Below, piece after piece: positions 11,156-22,203 of a stretch of DNA of 64,000 nt. Origin of the DNA: Agapanthus africanus. Taxonomy: Eukaryota; Streptophyta; Magnoliopsida; Asparagales; Amaryllidaceae. The position numbers and the translations under genes are program-made. Within the stretch, counting starts at the first letter, position 1; the number at the start of each line of letters is the position of its first letter. Below the pieces are notes generated by a model. The model ran no database searches. It had not been told where the DNA came from and saw only the letters and a list, made by a program, of their open reading frames with translations. The stretch covers positions 560,610,315 to 560,674,314 of the forward strand of contig CM057346.1 in the NCBI GenBank assembly GCA_030015575.1. The letters are read 5' to 3'.

Positions 11156-12024
11156 AGATTGATAATAAGCGCACAGACCTGCAAAAACAGATTAACGCTC
11201 TGGAAGAATACAACCAGAAGGCGCGGACCCCGGTCACACTCCAAGAATTTCTCAAAAATATCCTTGAGAACGGAGATGACGACAATAACGACAGGGATGA
11301 CTCCTCAAAAGAATTTAAGGACTATGTGGCAAGTTGCCACATGATCTTTCATTCGACATTAACTAATGAAGAAACGCACTCGGCGATAGAAGACAGTACA
11401 AAAGAGCTGGGGACAGGATCGAAACCGAAACCCTTGGAAGCGTCTGACGGAATGATCGACTTGCTACTGAACGAAGCCCGTCAGAAAAGCAAAGTCAATC
11501 GAGAGCGTGAATTGGCTATATTCGAAAAAGCCAAACGCCGACGATTGAATGAAAAGGTCGAGGCACCCCAACCGGATCGAAGCATCCCTATCGTCAGCAA
11601 AAGCAAGCTTAAAGTAAGGAAACGATTCGCTAGGTCCCTGGCAATAGGAATGAAGTTACCCTCTTTCAAAGGAAATTCCCCTGGCAATATATGTCTGAAT
11701 GAAGCGGACATACATCCAAACTTCTGCCTATACCATCAGAGGATCGCACGCCCTACCGAGATGTGCGTAGCCTTTAAAAACTGGTGGCAAGGATATGTTG
11801 CCCATCGACGACACGTTCAACGAGTGAAGCGCAAGGCTCGTCGGGAAAAGGAAAGCACGACAGATGAATGCGAAAGAACTGCCGGCAACTGTCACATAGC
11901 CGACACCAAGGGATCGCAAGTTATCACCTTTGGAAGCGACTCTGATGAAGAAATCATCCTCAGCCCTCTCTTCACGGAATCCACCTCCGACACAAAACAT
12001 GCGAAGGTTTGCGGCAAAACCTAG
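10921..12024 (+). pseudogene. Element A second gag-like ORF, frameshifted from gag
   Basis: The ORF is open from 10921, but the protein-like part starts near 11100, where the gag frame runs into a GAA run (about 11126-11145). A one-base slip there would join the two frames. The 367-codon product is very charged (lysine runs, then an acidic stretch DDDNNDRDD). Near 11725 it repeats a gag-like C-x2-H pattern (CLYHQRIARPTEMC followed by VAFKNWW). It looks like a gag C-terminal extension holding a second copy of that motif. No function is known to me. Confidence 0.6.
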
Positions 12025-12234
12025 CTGCGTAATCGTACGCTAACTGATGACCGAAACGTCGTTAAACTACTACCAACCCGCGGCATCCTCAGACTGATGT
12101 GGTTAAAAAAAAAATGGTATGTCCATAAGCTAAAAGGGCACGAATGAAAACCCGAAAGGGCTCCGTGAGTAAAAACAGCAGGGCTACCGGCGAGTTTTGT
12201 GAAAACCCGAAAGGGCACAATCTCGCTAAAAGAC
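12025..12234 (+). other. Start of 3' repeat region of element A
   Basis: Short spacer after the gag-like ORF. GAAAACCCGAAAGGGC occurs twice (about 12144 and 12200) with CCGAAAGGG-type self-complementarity. No gene. Confidence 0.5.
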
Positions 12235-12452
12235 ACTTGCAAGGTCCTCTCGACTTTGTAAGGAGAAACCACCTGCGTGAGATCCTTACGACTCACAAGG
12301 GAGCAACACACTCAGGGATCCCCACGATTCCTAAGGAGAAATTACACTTGCGAGATCCTCACGACTCGTAAGGAGAACCCTCTTATGAGACCCTCATTGC
12401 TCATAAGATTTAAAAGTCTTAAGCTACAGGGATCTGAACCTGTTCTTAAGCA
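12235..12452. repeat. Hairpin block 1 of element A (six hairpins)
   Basis: Six consecutive units of about 37 bp, each with inverted arms around a core like GATCCTCACGA. A perfect example is CTTATGAG 12382-12389 pairing with CTCATAAG 12400-12407. The other units use arms such as GTGAG/CTCAC. The last is larger (ACAGG...CCTGT inside CTTAAG...CTTAAG). Confidence 0.8.
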
Positions 12453-12589
12453 ACCACCAGTCATACCCCCCGGTTTTGCCCTACAAGCGGTTCAATATTG
12501 ACCCTTGTATATAATCCACGGGCACGAATGAACATTTTCCTAACAAAGTCCCACCCGTGACTAGGGATATGTCTATATGGTGAACAAAC
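12453..12589. other. Spacer between hairpin blocks 1 and 2
   Basis: Contains TTGACCCTTGTATATAATCC and GGGCACGAATGA, a phrase that recurs as TATATAATCCACGGGC elsewhere in A and B. No gene. Confidence 0.4.
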
Positions 12590-12806
12590 ACTTGTAGGTC
12601 CTCTCGACTTACAAGGAGAAAACACTCTTGTAAGATCCTTACGACTTACAAGAGACCATACACTTAGGAATCCTCACGATTCCTAAGGAGAAAACACACC
12701 TACGAGATCCTCACGACTCGCAGGGAGAAATACTTTTATGAGATCCTTACGGCTCATGAAGTCAAATTCTTAGTCGACAGGATCCTAACCCTGTCTACTA
12801 AGACAC
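12590..12806. repeat. Hairpin block 2 of element A
   Basis: The same six-unit order as block 1 with different arms. CTCTTGTAAG 12625-12634 pairs perfectly with CTTACAAGAG 12645-12654. CTTAGGAATC 12663-12672 pairs perfectly with GATTCCTAAG 12678-12687. CGACAGG/CCTGTC forms the sixth. Confidence 0.85.
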
Positions 12807-13160
12807 CTTTGTTCGACATCGACAGAGGCAAATGATGATTCGCTCCTGGCAATACCCCAGTTGTAGCGGTGCTGATGCCGAAACCGGTGTCTAATTCCAG
12901 GCTTGCAGCGAGAAGCTAGCGAGCCACACATGCATACGAAATAGCCGAAATGATGGGACAACTTGCAACAAAATCAGCAAGTAAAAAAAATGCATGCATG
13001 GAAAATAGCCGAAATGATTGGGCAACTCGCAATAAAAAGTAGCGAGTAAAAATAAAATAAATAGCCGAAATAATTGGGTACCGCGAAAAATAGCCGAAAT
13101 GATTGGGCAATCGCGACCTTCGCGATATAAAAGCTGAAATGATAGAGCATCGCGGAAAGA
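12807..13160. repeat. Second hairpin family (AATAGCCGAAATGAT units)
   Basis: A unit with GATTCGCTCCTGG...CCAG and AGCG(G/A)TGCTGATGCC at 12830-12880 is followed by repeats of AATAGCCGAAATGAT. Each of these is followed by a hairpin: ACTTGC/GCAAGT at 12961/12977, ACTCGC/GCGAGT at 13025/13042 and ATCGCG/CGCGAT at 13110/13121. Related units occur in element B at 55390-55545. Confidence 0.7.
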
Positions 13161-13468
13161 AATAAAGAAAAATATATAAATAAAATTTATGCCCTACAGG
13201 TGATATCACATCAATCCCTGTATACAATCCAGGGGCGCAAACAAAGAAGGAATCACACCTTCCCTCCCCAGGCTCCATAAAAAAACGAAGCCAAATCTCG
13301 ACGGCTTAGGGATAGCTTAGAGATCATCAACGGCGTTCCTCCTCATTCCAGCAGGATTCAGACGCTACAGTCAACCCTGGAGCCACGGCAAAGTCCCTAC
13401 TCCAAATCTCGATGGTTCACAGACAACCTAGAGACCACTTCGATATTCGTCTCATTACAACAGACGCA
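13161..13468. other. Spacer with TTCGTCT...AGACG unit
   Basis: Contains a repeated phrase (CTCGACGGCTTAGGGATAGC; CTCGATGGTTCACAG) and one ATTCGTCTCATTACAAC...AGACGCAA unit near 13450. No gene seen. Confidence 0.4.
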
Positions 13469-13875
13469 ACGTCATCCACATGACCCCGCTCGGAAATACG
13501 TCATCCACATGACCCCGCTCGGAAATACGTCATCCATATGACCCCGTTCGGAAATACGTCATCAACATGCCCCCGTTAGGAAATACGTCATCCATATGCC
13601 CCCGTTCGGAAATACGTCATCCATATGCCCCCGTTCGGAAATACGTCATCAATATGACCCCGTTCGGAAATACGTCATCCACATGACCCCGTTCGGAAAT
13701 ACGTCATCCACATGACCCCGTTCGGAAACACGTCATCCACATGACCCCGTCGCGGAAATACGTCATCCACATGACCCCATCTCGGAAATACGTCATCCAT
13801 ATGACCCCGTCACGGAAATACGTCATCCATATTACTCCGTCTCGGAAATACGTTATCCAATGACTCTGTCTCAAA
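13469..13875. repeat. About 14 copies of a 29-30-bp tandem repeat
   Basis: The unit is GGAAATACGTCATCCACATG then ACCCCGTTC. Copies are regular and differ at one to three sites. GTCAT...ATGAC gives each unit a five-bp self-complementary core around CCAC. The array creates a false minus-strand reading frame. Confidence 0.9.
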
Positions 13876-15235
13876 AAAAAGTCAACCAACCCCAGGGAAA
13901 TCAGTGTCCTTAGCAACCTCCTCGATTCAAGGAAATCAGCGTCCTTGACGAGAGCATCTTGATTCGCGTCGACCCGCAGAGAAATCAGTGTCTTGGCAGG
14001 AATACCTCGATTCGTCTCAACTCCGAGGAAATCAACGTCCTTGGCAAAAAATATCGATTCAGGGAAATCAGTGTCCTTGACGAGAGCATCAGGGTGACGG
14101 CAAAATCCCAGCTCCACTGCAGCATTCGTCTCGTTACACCAGACGCAATGTCAACAACGGCGTTCCTTCGCAGTCCAGCAGGATGCAGATGCAACGTCAA
14201 TGAAAGACCTCACGGTCAAAACAAACCAGAGTGACGGAAAAATCCCAGCTCCACCTCGACGTTCGTCTCGATACAGCAGACGAGATGTCATTACAGCGTC
14301 CTTCCTTCAACAGGATTCGGACACGCCAAAGCAAACGAAGCAAAGGCCAAATTCCTAGCTTCAGGGTCTTGACGGCAAATCATATAAAACCTGAAAGACT
14401 ATCGGAGATCATCCCACGCTAGCGCGGAGTGGTCACCACCTCAACGTTTGTCTCGATACAGCAGATAAGATATTACTACAGCGTTCTTCCTCCAGCAGGA
14501 TTCATACGCGATAATCAAACAACGGAGCTATGAAAAATCCTTAGTTCTAAACCTCGACGGTTCACCAGCAACCTAGAGACAATCGCGACATTCGTCTCGA
14601 TACAACAGACGCAATGCCAGCAAACGAAGCGAAGGCCAAATTCCTAGCTTCAGGGTCTTGACGGCAACTCATATAAAACCTGAAAGACTATCGGAGATCA
14701 TCCCGCACCAGCACAGAGTGGTTATGACTCATCGGGGCTCTCTAAAATGAGCCTAATCTCAAGTAAAAAGCGGTATAGCAAAATCCCTAACGCTTGCTCT
14801 TTCGACGGTAATATCACCTGGAAGATTGCTTGAAGACGTCTTGTCCAGCCCCCGAAGAGATCAGAGACACGACGGTCGCGGGGCTACTCGAACAACAAGA
14901 TTATGCGTCGAGGAATACACCAGCCAACGCGACGGTGCGACGGGTAAAAAACCCTAGTACCACAGGCCCTAACGAACTTCTATTAACAGGAGTTAACTGT
15001 GACATTAGGATATTCTTGCGAGAACTGCTCGATTCGTCTCGACTTGTAAGGAAATTACTGTCTTTGCGAGAACTTCTCGATTCGTCTCGACTCGTAGGGA
15101 AAAGCCTTAGGCAATAGGGATAAGAACCGGTTTCTTAAGCACTGGGGCCCTGCAAGTCGGTCCAAAATGGACTCTTGCATACTATTCACGGGCTACACTC
15201 TCCAAAGTCGAATCTCGACAAGGAGGGAAACAACC
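13876..15235. repeat. Mixed tandem repeats of element A 3' region
   Basis: Units of GGAAATCAGTGTCCTTG... with CTCGATTCGTCTCGAC (13890-14080, 15020-15110) alternate with CGTCTCGATACAGCAGACG-type units (about 14125, 14265, 14450, 14595). The arms TCGTCT/AGACGA are self-complementary. A longer phrase beginning CAAACGAAGC(A/G)AAGGCC occurs at both about 14333 and 14617. No coding sequence is supported. Confidence 0.7.
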
Positions 15236-15451
15236 GCTTACGAGTCCTCTCGACTTGTAGGAGGGAAAATTCTCTTGTGAGATCCTTACGACTCTCAAGA
15301 GAAAACGCGCCTATGAATCCTCACGATTCCTAAGGAGAAAATACATCTGCGGGATCCTCTCGACTCGCAGGGAGAAAAGTCTTCATGAGACCGTCACGGC
15401 TCATGAAGTTGAAAAGCCTTAGGCGGCAGATATGAACCTGTCTCCTAAACC
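15236..15451. repeat. Hairpin block 3 of element A
   Basis: Third copy of the six-hairpin series. CTTCATGAG 15381-15389 pairs perfectly with CTCATGAAG 15400-15408. The second hairpin uses TCTCTTG...CAAGAGA. Confidence 0.8.
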
Positions 15452-15544
15452 ATCGCTACCTTATAAAGAGTTCAGGATGAAATGTCATCCACCATCCATG
15501 GGCCAGCGTTGCCAAAGCCACATTCGACGCTAAAATAAAGAAGC

Positions 15545-15768
15545 TACTTACGGGTCCTCACGATTCGTAAGGAAAAATACCTGAGCGAGATCCTTACGAC
15601 TCACGGAGGTAATGAACACTTAGAAATCCTCACGATTTCTAGGGAGAATTTGCACCTACGAGATCCTCTCGACTCGTAGGGAGAAAAACCTTCTTGAGAT
15701 CCTTACGGCTCATGAAGACGAAGAAAGTCTTAGGCTACAAGGACCCCAAACTTGTCCTCTAAGCCCTC
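15545..15768. repeat. Hairpin block 4 of element A
   Basis: Fourth copy of the series. TAGAAATC 15621-15628 pairs with GATTTCTA 15634-15641, where block 2 has TAGGAATC with GATTCCTA, so both arms changed together. CCTACGAG 15655-15662 pairs with CTCGTAGG 15673-15680. Confidence 0.85.
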
Positions 15769-15825
15769 AATTCTGTGACCATGCATAACTCTGCACTACT
15801 TCACCTACGTACGCACTTACGTGGG

Positions 15826-15844
15826 CAAAGTAGTGGGGAGCATT
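15826..15844 (+). other. Polypurine tract of element A
   Basis: GCAAAGTAGTGGGGAGCATT lies directly upstream of the 3' LTR start TGTTCCCGCC. Confidence 0.6.
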
Positions 15845-16893
15845 TGTTCCCGCCAAAATTTTGGCTCACAATCTGCTCCCTTATAAAAAATAATAATAAT
15901 AAAAAAAAAATTAATAAAATAAAAAATAATAATAAAATAAAAAATGAAGGGAAAAACTCCACATGCAAAGAATGTAACAAATGCCTCAAAACCAAGAGTT
16001 AAAACATTGTGAAGCAACGCTTTAGATGCAGCGCCAAGTGCGCTGCGCCCTAAACATCACACCACATGCAAAGCATGTGCGCTAGCGCTAGGTGCGCTGC
16101 GCTCCAAGCAGTGCACCACGTGTCATACACGTGTGCGCTGCCTTTTAAGCAGCGCACCACGTGCAAAGCACGGGTGCGCCAGCGCTGGAACCTAAAAGCT
16201 CCCCAACCGTCAGATCAAAGATCTAATAACAATGATAAATCATTAATTAATCAGAATTAAATTCTGTTAAGGAAAGATTCCTCAAAATCCTTCCAAATGA
16301 CAAGATTTTACTCTGTAAATCAGAGCACCGTTGGATCAATGATCCAATGGTAAATAAAAATCACCAAAGACAATAAATTCTGTTATGGAAAGATTTTTTC
16401 AGTCTTGTTAAAAATAAGAAGATTGCCTTCTGTAAAACAGAAGCCCTAGGATCAAAGATCCAACGGTGGGGAAACATCCCCAAATCAATCAGAGAAAAAT
16501 CTCTTTAACTGATTTAACATATCAATTTGCCCTATATAAAGGCCCCAAAACTTCAAGTCTGATAGAGAGAAATCCCCCTACAAACTTTGAGAAAACTCAA
16601 AGAAAGAAAAGCACGCTTTTAGCAAAAGAAGATCATTTCTTCAAGGTAAAGAACATGATTCTTGAACACAGAGATAAAATCATCTCATGAAAAGAAGAAC
16701 CATCTTCTAAAAAAGATCATAGATCTACAAAAGACCAAGGTCTTTCATAAAAGAGATCAATAGATCTCATCAAATAATAAAGAAGAACATATTCTTCATA
16801 TAGATCATTGATCTACAAAGGCAAAACCCTTTCCAAAATAAGAACTTTTGTTCTTGAATCTTGAGGCAAAGCCTCCTTTAAAAAGAACATAAA

Positions 16894-16898
16894 CTTGT
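16894..16898. other. Target site duplication of the solo LTR, left copy
   Basis: cttgt here and again at 20107-20111; the uninterrupted 5' LTR of element A has a single cttgt at the matching point (about 6515), which confirms the insertion site. Confidence 0.9.
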
Positions 16899-19800
16899 TG
16901 TAAATCCCCGTTTCCTTTCTACATGAAACTTCCTATTTCTGAATCCTAGTGATTAACTTATTCTTGACTTCGTATATTTTTAGTTGGTTGTTTAAACCCT
17001 ATTTTTCCAACTCCTTTGGAATTATAGTCCAAACCCTAAAAGTCAAAACCCAGAATTTAAAACCAAAAAAACTAACACGAATAAAACCAATTTAATTCAA
17101 CCATTATTTTTCCTAATCCCTCAGCCCACACACTAAATAAATTCTGTTAATTTTCATCAGCCCACTCGATTTTTTAGCAAAATCCCTTTTATAAAATCCC
17201 AGCCCGTTCCCTTCTCTGCAGCCCACTTTGGGAATTAATTGTATTTTTTTAAAAACCCGGCCCGTTTCTTTCTGAAGCCCACGAGATTTATAAGGGAAAA
17301 ATGAATTCCTTTCATAGCCCGGCCCACTTCCATCAACCCAAGCCCGCTTGCCGACCCCTCACTGTTCTTCTTCCCTTTCAAAAAAAAATCCCAACGGCTA
17401 TTCCATTAACGCGCGCGCGCGACCCGCCTCCTCCGCCGTCGCCCATGCCCTCGCCCTACCGTTGCCCCACGTTTTCAACCTCGTCGCCCTCATCTCTCTC
17501 TTGCTCACCAATCCCATCGCTGAAAACTCCTCACCTCTCTCCTCTACTTTCACCGAGCTCGAAAAAAAAAAAAAAAAAAAACGCGAGCACCCAAACTTCC
17601 TCTCGAACCATTGACACTCCACCGCCGGCGGTCACCCCACTTCGTCGCTCGACCCAAGACGACAACCACTCATCCACCCTCCTTCTCCCTCCACTACTCC
17701 ATCTCCACCCACTCGAGTCTCCCCTGCACACGACCCCCACTGCAGGGCTCGGCCACAGCACCCTGGCACTTAACGCCGGCGAGCCCCACTTCGCCTGAAC
17801 CCCCTCTGCGACCCTACACACCCTCAGCATCACCCTCATCTCTCCATACCCGACCCCACTGCCCCTCTTCTCTCTCTCTCCAAAACTCCAAAACCACTTC
17901 CAAACAATTTTTCCCTCACTGTGAGCTGCTCTATACTCGCTGCCGGAGCGACGTCGTCGACCGTCGGCAACCCCAATACACTCGCAGAGGATCATAAAGC
18001 ATCCCTCAACGTCCAGTGGCTGTGCAAACGACTCCGGTCAACCCCGACGCGAGATCCACATCTAGATCGAGGCTCGCGGGAATCCGATACGTGGTGTATA
18101 TCGGGCGTTCGCGACGACACTGTTGCCGTACGACCCCGAGACGCTCTCTAGGCAAGTATTTACTTGCTTCATGCTATAATAATAGTGTAACCCACCTAGA
18201 TCATGTAGTTTACAAGCTTTCCGATTTCCTATACGTGTTAAAACATAAGTGCTCGATGTTAATTACTAATAGAAAAAAATGTCTAATTTGACGGCAACCG
18301 ATACGTTCTGTTGGCCCTTTGAATGATATATAACATGTGTGAAATTTGCTGGAAAACGCGATTGTTTGTAACGAAAATCGATACCCCCAAACATGTCGTT
18401 AAAACTGGAATTTCCCTCGTAACTGAAAACGAATAAAATCACCATAAATCATACACATATTGGAAAGATGCGTTCGAGGGCTTAAATCGAAGCCGACTCG
18501 ACGAAATTTAATACTATGTAGAAATTTAATGTTTTCTGTTCTGAAACCCTGAAGATAATTGGATCGGAACATGACTCTGGACTGCAGTCCAGAATGTTTC
18601 TGATTAGTGTGTTCTGTCTAAAGTCATGCGTCCCCGTGTTTCCTGTAATCGCATGATACGGAACTTTACAGTAGTTATAATATATTCCTGTTAGTGAAAG
18701 AAACCAAGTGGTTTCATTCCGATTCATCGCCATTTGTTATTTTAAACTTATTTTAAAAAGGCAGAACGTAAAGCTGTCCAGAACACTTTCTGAAATGACA
18801 TTTGAGATTGAACTGTGTATAACTTTCAACGTACAGATGCGATTGAGGATCCGTCTGTTGCGTTGAATACTTTATCGAAAACCCTAAATTTCATCTAACC
18901 GTGACATCGCTAAATTCTGAGCCCAACTGGGCGCAATTCGTGTCGCGAAACAGGCATTCAGTTCTGAAATTGAAATTCCAGCCGCGAACACTTAAACTGG
19001 AACAGTTATATCTTGAAAACCGAAACTCCGATTGAACTGAAACAAATTTTGATGAACTACTGACTGATTGTTCTATATATCTTACCTACACCATTTTCGC
19101 TGAATTCGTAATATATTATTTGTGCAATTTATCTTAGTTCATGACATGCATGCTAATTCATAACATACCGAGCTTATTTGGTAGTTTACAATACATATAT
19201 CATACCCTTGTCGTATACACAGTGTTAGTGCGTGTGGACATTGCATTATCGTGCGTGATAGATGTTGGTTTAGGAGTGACGAGTACACCAATGGAAAGTG
19301 AACATTCGTGACAGTGATTGGTACAGTGGATAGTGATGAAACCGTGTCATTGGCATACTTGTACACAACTAGATCAATATCATAAATAGTGTAACCTGGG
19401 GAAAAAGGGGAAATCAAAGTAGAAAGAGTATCGTATTTAGCGGGACCGTGTTTAGAGGATGATCATTCGAACCGTGATACTTATGCGTGTAGGACAGGAT
19501 CTAGCGATCCGGCTGACAGGGTTATGTCCCGGGCATGTGGGCCGTTGTCTCGGGTATGTACGAGACTTCTGTTAAACATGATCCTCCTTTCACTATATGA
19601 TTTCAAACATGACCTAGAGACCGATAGGGACACATAACATATTCTGCATCATACTGTGACATAGTGTTTACTTGCATTATTCTCATACCAGTAATACCTC
19701 ATTTACCTGTTTCATCTGCTTATAATAATATTATTATTTGTGTCGCTCTGACGACCTGAGTATGCATGCTCAGATTCCGCGCGAGGACCGGCACCGGAGA

Positions 19801-20106
19801 CGGATCTATCCTTCGAGTTCACGGAGATATAGTTGGTGTACCTACTTCGTTTACTTCTTTCCATAAAAGAGATTGTGAGATTGAACTTGGTTAGTTATTG
19901 TTTTTTTATTATCTGTACTCTATGAACAATGAAATTTTAATGTAATAAATTAGTGATGCGATTCTTTTAATACTGTGCTTTATTACTGATTACCATGTAG
20001 TGCTAGAAGCCGAAGTGTGACTACGGCGGGACGATCCTTTGACCGTAGGAACATGGCTGGCCTAGTCATACCTCGTATTCCGTATTTTGGGATGCGGGGC
20101 GTGACA
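16899..20106 (+). mobile_element. Solo LTR (3.2 kb) of a Tekay/Del-like chromovirus
   Basis: The 3208-bp insert begins TGTAAATCCCC, ends GCGGGGCGTGACA and is flanked by exact 5-bp repeats cttgt (16894-16898 and 20107-20111). No internal region or second LTR is present, so it is a solo LTR left by recombination. Its end (GTGACTACGGCGGG...ATGGCTGGCCTAGTCA) and mid-part (GGCAAGT...CATGCTATA) resemble the LTRs of element T, hence the lineage call. The pyrimidine-rich stretch 17300-17900 gives proline/serine-rich false ORFs. Confidence 0.88.
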
Positions 20107-21747
20107 CTTGTTCTCTGATCATAAATTTGATCAAATGCGCTTTGCGCTATTGGAAAGTACCTTGCACTCATGAACTGCGTTTTTGCGCTCCTTGGACCGC
20201 CGCTCAGTGCTAAAATGTGACACGTGTCAACCGTAGACACAACTTGCGCTTTGTGCTTCTGAAACAGAGCATTGCACTCATGGGCTGGCGCTCAGCACCA
20301 AGCGCGCCACGTGTCACTCACTGGTGCGCCACTAAACTAGCGCAACGCGCTCATAAATTGAAAGCGCAATGCGCTTATAAACCGGCGCTTAGCGCCAAGC
20401 GCGACACGTGTCCTTTTCGTGTGCGCAACTTGGCAGAAGCGCAAAGCGCTCTTTAATTAGCGCAAAGCGCCTGGCGCGCCACGTGGCGCGCTGTCAGAAC
20501 ACACATTGTTCTGATGAATGCTATGCATTCAATACAAGACAAAAAATGCCAGGACCCAATGCTCAGCATTATTAAAAAGGGCCAGGCCCAAATAAAGGCT
20601 CAATAACCCAGAACAATAAAATGTTAAACATTTTAATCTTATTGGACTTAGCCCAATATTGGCCATAAGTTCTCAACTTATATTGAACTGAGCCTATCTG
20701 CTCACGAATATTTAACAAATCTCAGTCCCAAACTTGACTACAGATCTTCCAACCAACTCACACCGGTTCAAGGGTACATCTCTTTACTCCTCTGATATCT
20801 GTCGTTGTAATCCTTCAACGTCTTCAGAGAGGTGACGGATCCCGACAACCACACATTTCACGGACTGTGAGGTCCTTAAGCCCATAGACTACGATGTCCT
20901 TAACCTGGACTGTGGGGTCCCTTTAAACCCACGGACTACGATATCCTTAACCTGGACTGTGGGGTCCTTAAGCCCATGGGCTACGATGTCCTTAACCTGG
21001 ACTGTGGGGTCCTTAAACCCATGGACTATGATGTCCTTAACTTCGGACTGTGGGGTCCCTTTAAACCCACGGACCATGACGTCCTTAACCTCGGACTGTG
21101 GGGTCCCTTTAAACCCATGGACTACGATGTCCTTAACATTGGACCACCATGTCCTTAAACTAGTAATCGACCGCAATGTCCCTAAACTAAATAATAGAGC
21201 CCAATTGCTCTCTTGTTGGATCTAAACGATCCCGCTAAGTTGATCTTAGCCTAAAATTAGGCCAATGTATCCTTAACAAACATTTAAGTTGATCTTGGTC
21301 TCAAATGAGGCTAACGTATCCTTAAACCCAAACCCCAAACCCAAATCTAAGAAGATACAGATTTGGAATAATCCACGCCCTACGGGCGACAGCCTAAATT
21401 AGTCTCTGTATACAATCCACAGGCAACCACAAACAAAACAAACACATACGACACGAAGTGACCATCTGGAGAAGGAGAAAGTTGTTACCGCGATGCGGTA
21501 GCGTAATTAACTGCAGGGGCTTGCGCCTGCAGGGAAGAGCGTCCCCACAATCAAAAACCCCTCAAACGAGGGGGAATCTGACGAAGTCTGCTACATCGGC
21601 CGCATCCGTTTAAACCTTCGATACATGGTGCCATAAATCAACTTGGCATCTTCGGAGAGGTGGACGGATATCACCAATTAGCATCTGCCCCGAAATTCAG
21701 GCAAGACGAACCTGCGCGGTCTCGTCTCTGTGTTTCGGAGGAGAACA

Positions 21748-22203
21748 ACGTCGTTTCGATCTTCGAGCCCACGTGGCATCTCCTCTTGTGCCTTAATCTT
21801 CATGCGTATCTCCGATGATATCAGCGGATTAGTGAAATGATTTCGCATTAAAGAGGGGGCGCCGTTTCACTTGATCGTTTGTTGGGTTATGGGCCACGTG
21901 TCTATCGTTGGTTGGCGGTCATGACAGGCTATCCCTATCACCTGCAACCGAAGAGATGTCCCCATTGGTCGATTGCCACGTGGAGCTCTGATGGCTGATA
22001 GGCGCGACGTTTGGTTTTGGCGGGAATCGATCTCGGCCATTGGATGCTCTCTTTAGGGTATATAAATAGGAGGGGACTATCCTAGGGCCAAAACTTTTAC
22101 CCTAATTCTCTTTCGCTATCGAAGTTTGCCCGGCGCTCCACTCCTTAGATCGGATCCTCTGTTCATTTTTCCTCGGTGAGTCCCTTCCTTTTAATCAGGT
22201 TAG
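21748..22203 (+). promoter_or_regulatory. Promoter of the antisense Transposase_28-like gene in element O
   Basis: Three G-box-type motifs (CCACGTGG 21769-21776, CCACGTG 21894-21900, CCACGTGG 21976-21983) precede a TATA box TATATAAATA at 22059-22068. A leader of about 110 nt containing CGGTGAGTCCC...ATCAGGTTAG runs to ATG 22204. The arrangement is that of a normal pol II promoter rather than an LTR. Confidence 0.6.

Larger units (their letters stand above)
5457..21747 (+). mobile_element. Element A: non-autonomous gag-only gypsy-type retrotransposon
   Basis: Two long direct repeats (5457-8198, and 15845-21747 after removing a solo LTR) begin TGTTCCCGCC and end GAGAACA. The internal region has a primer-site-like sequence, a decayed gag reading frame and a second gag-like ORF. 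It then has about 3.8 kb of tandem and hairpin repeats up to a purine-rich tract (AGTGGGGAGCATT) before the 3' LTR. There is no protease, RT or integrase, so the element would depend on enzymes from a relative. Its gag resembles that of element B. The target duplication gcatc/acgtc is imperfect. Confidence 0.85.
15845..21747 (+). repeat. Element A 3' LTR, split by a solo LTR
   Basis: The segments 15845-16898 and 20112-21747 are collinear with the 5' LTR and total about 2.69 kb. The difference from 2742 bp is explained by small indels, for example in the U3 palindrome cluster. The LTR ends GGAGGAGAACA where the 5' copy reads GGAGAACA. It retains the TATA box (16533-16540), both palindrome clusters and the 45-48-bp repeat. 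Confidence 0.88.

Noticed and set aside
13469..13875. CRISPR-like array of 29-30-bp repeats
   Set aside because: Repeats abut directly with no unique spacers, lie in a plant retrotransposon and have no associated genes; it is a tandem minisatellite.
17301..18151. Overlapping proline/serine-rich ORFs on both strands in the solo LTR
   Set aside because: They come from pyrimidine-rich LTR sequence, are open on both strands, and match no domain; the region is bounded by LTR ends and target duplications.
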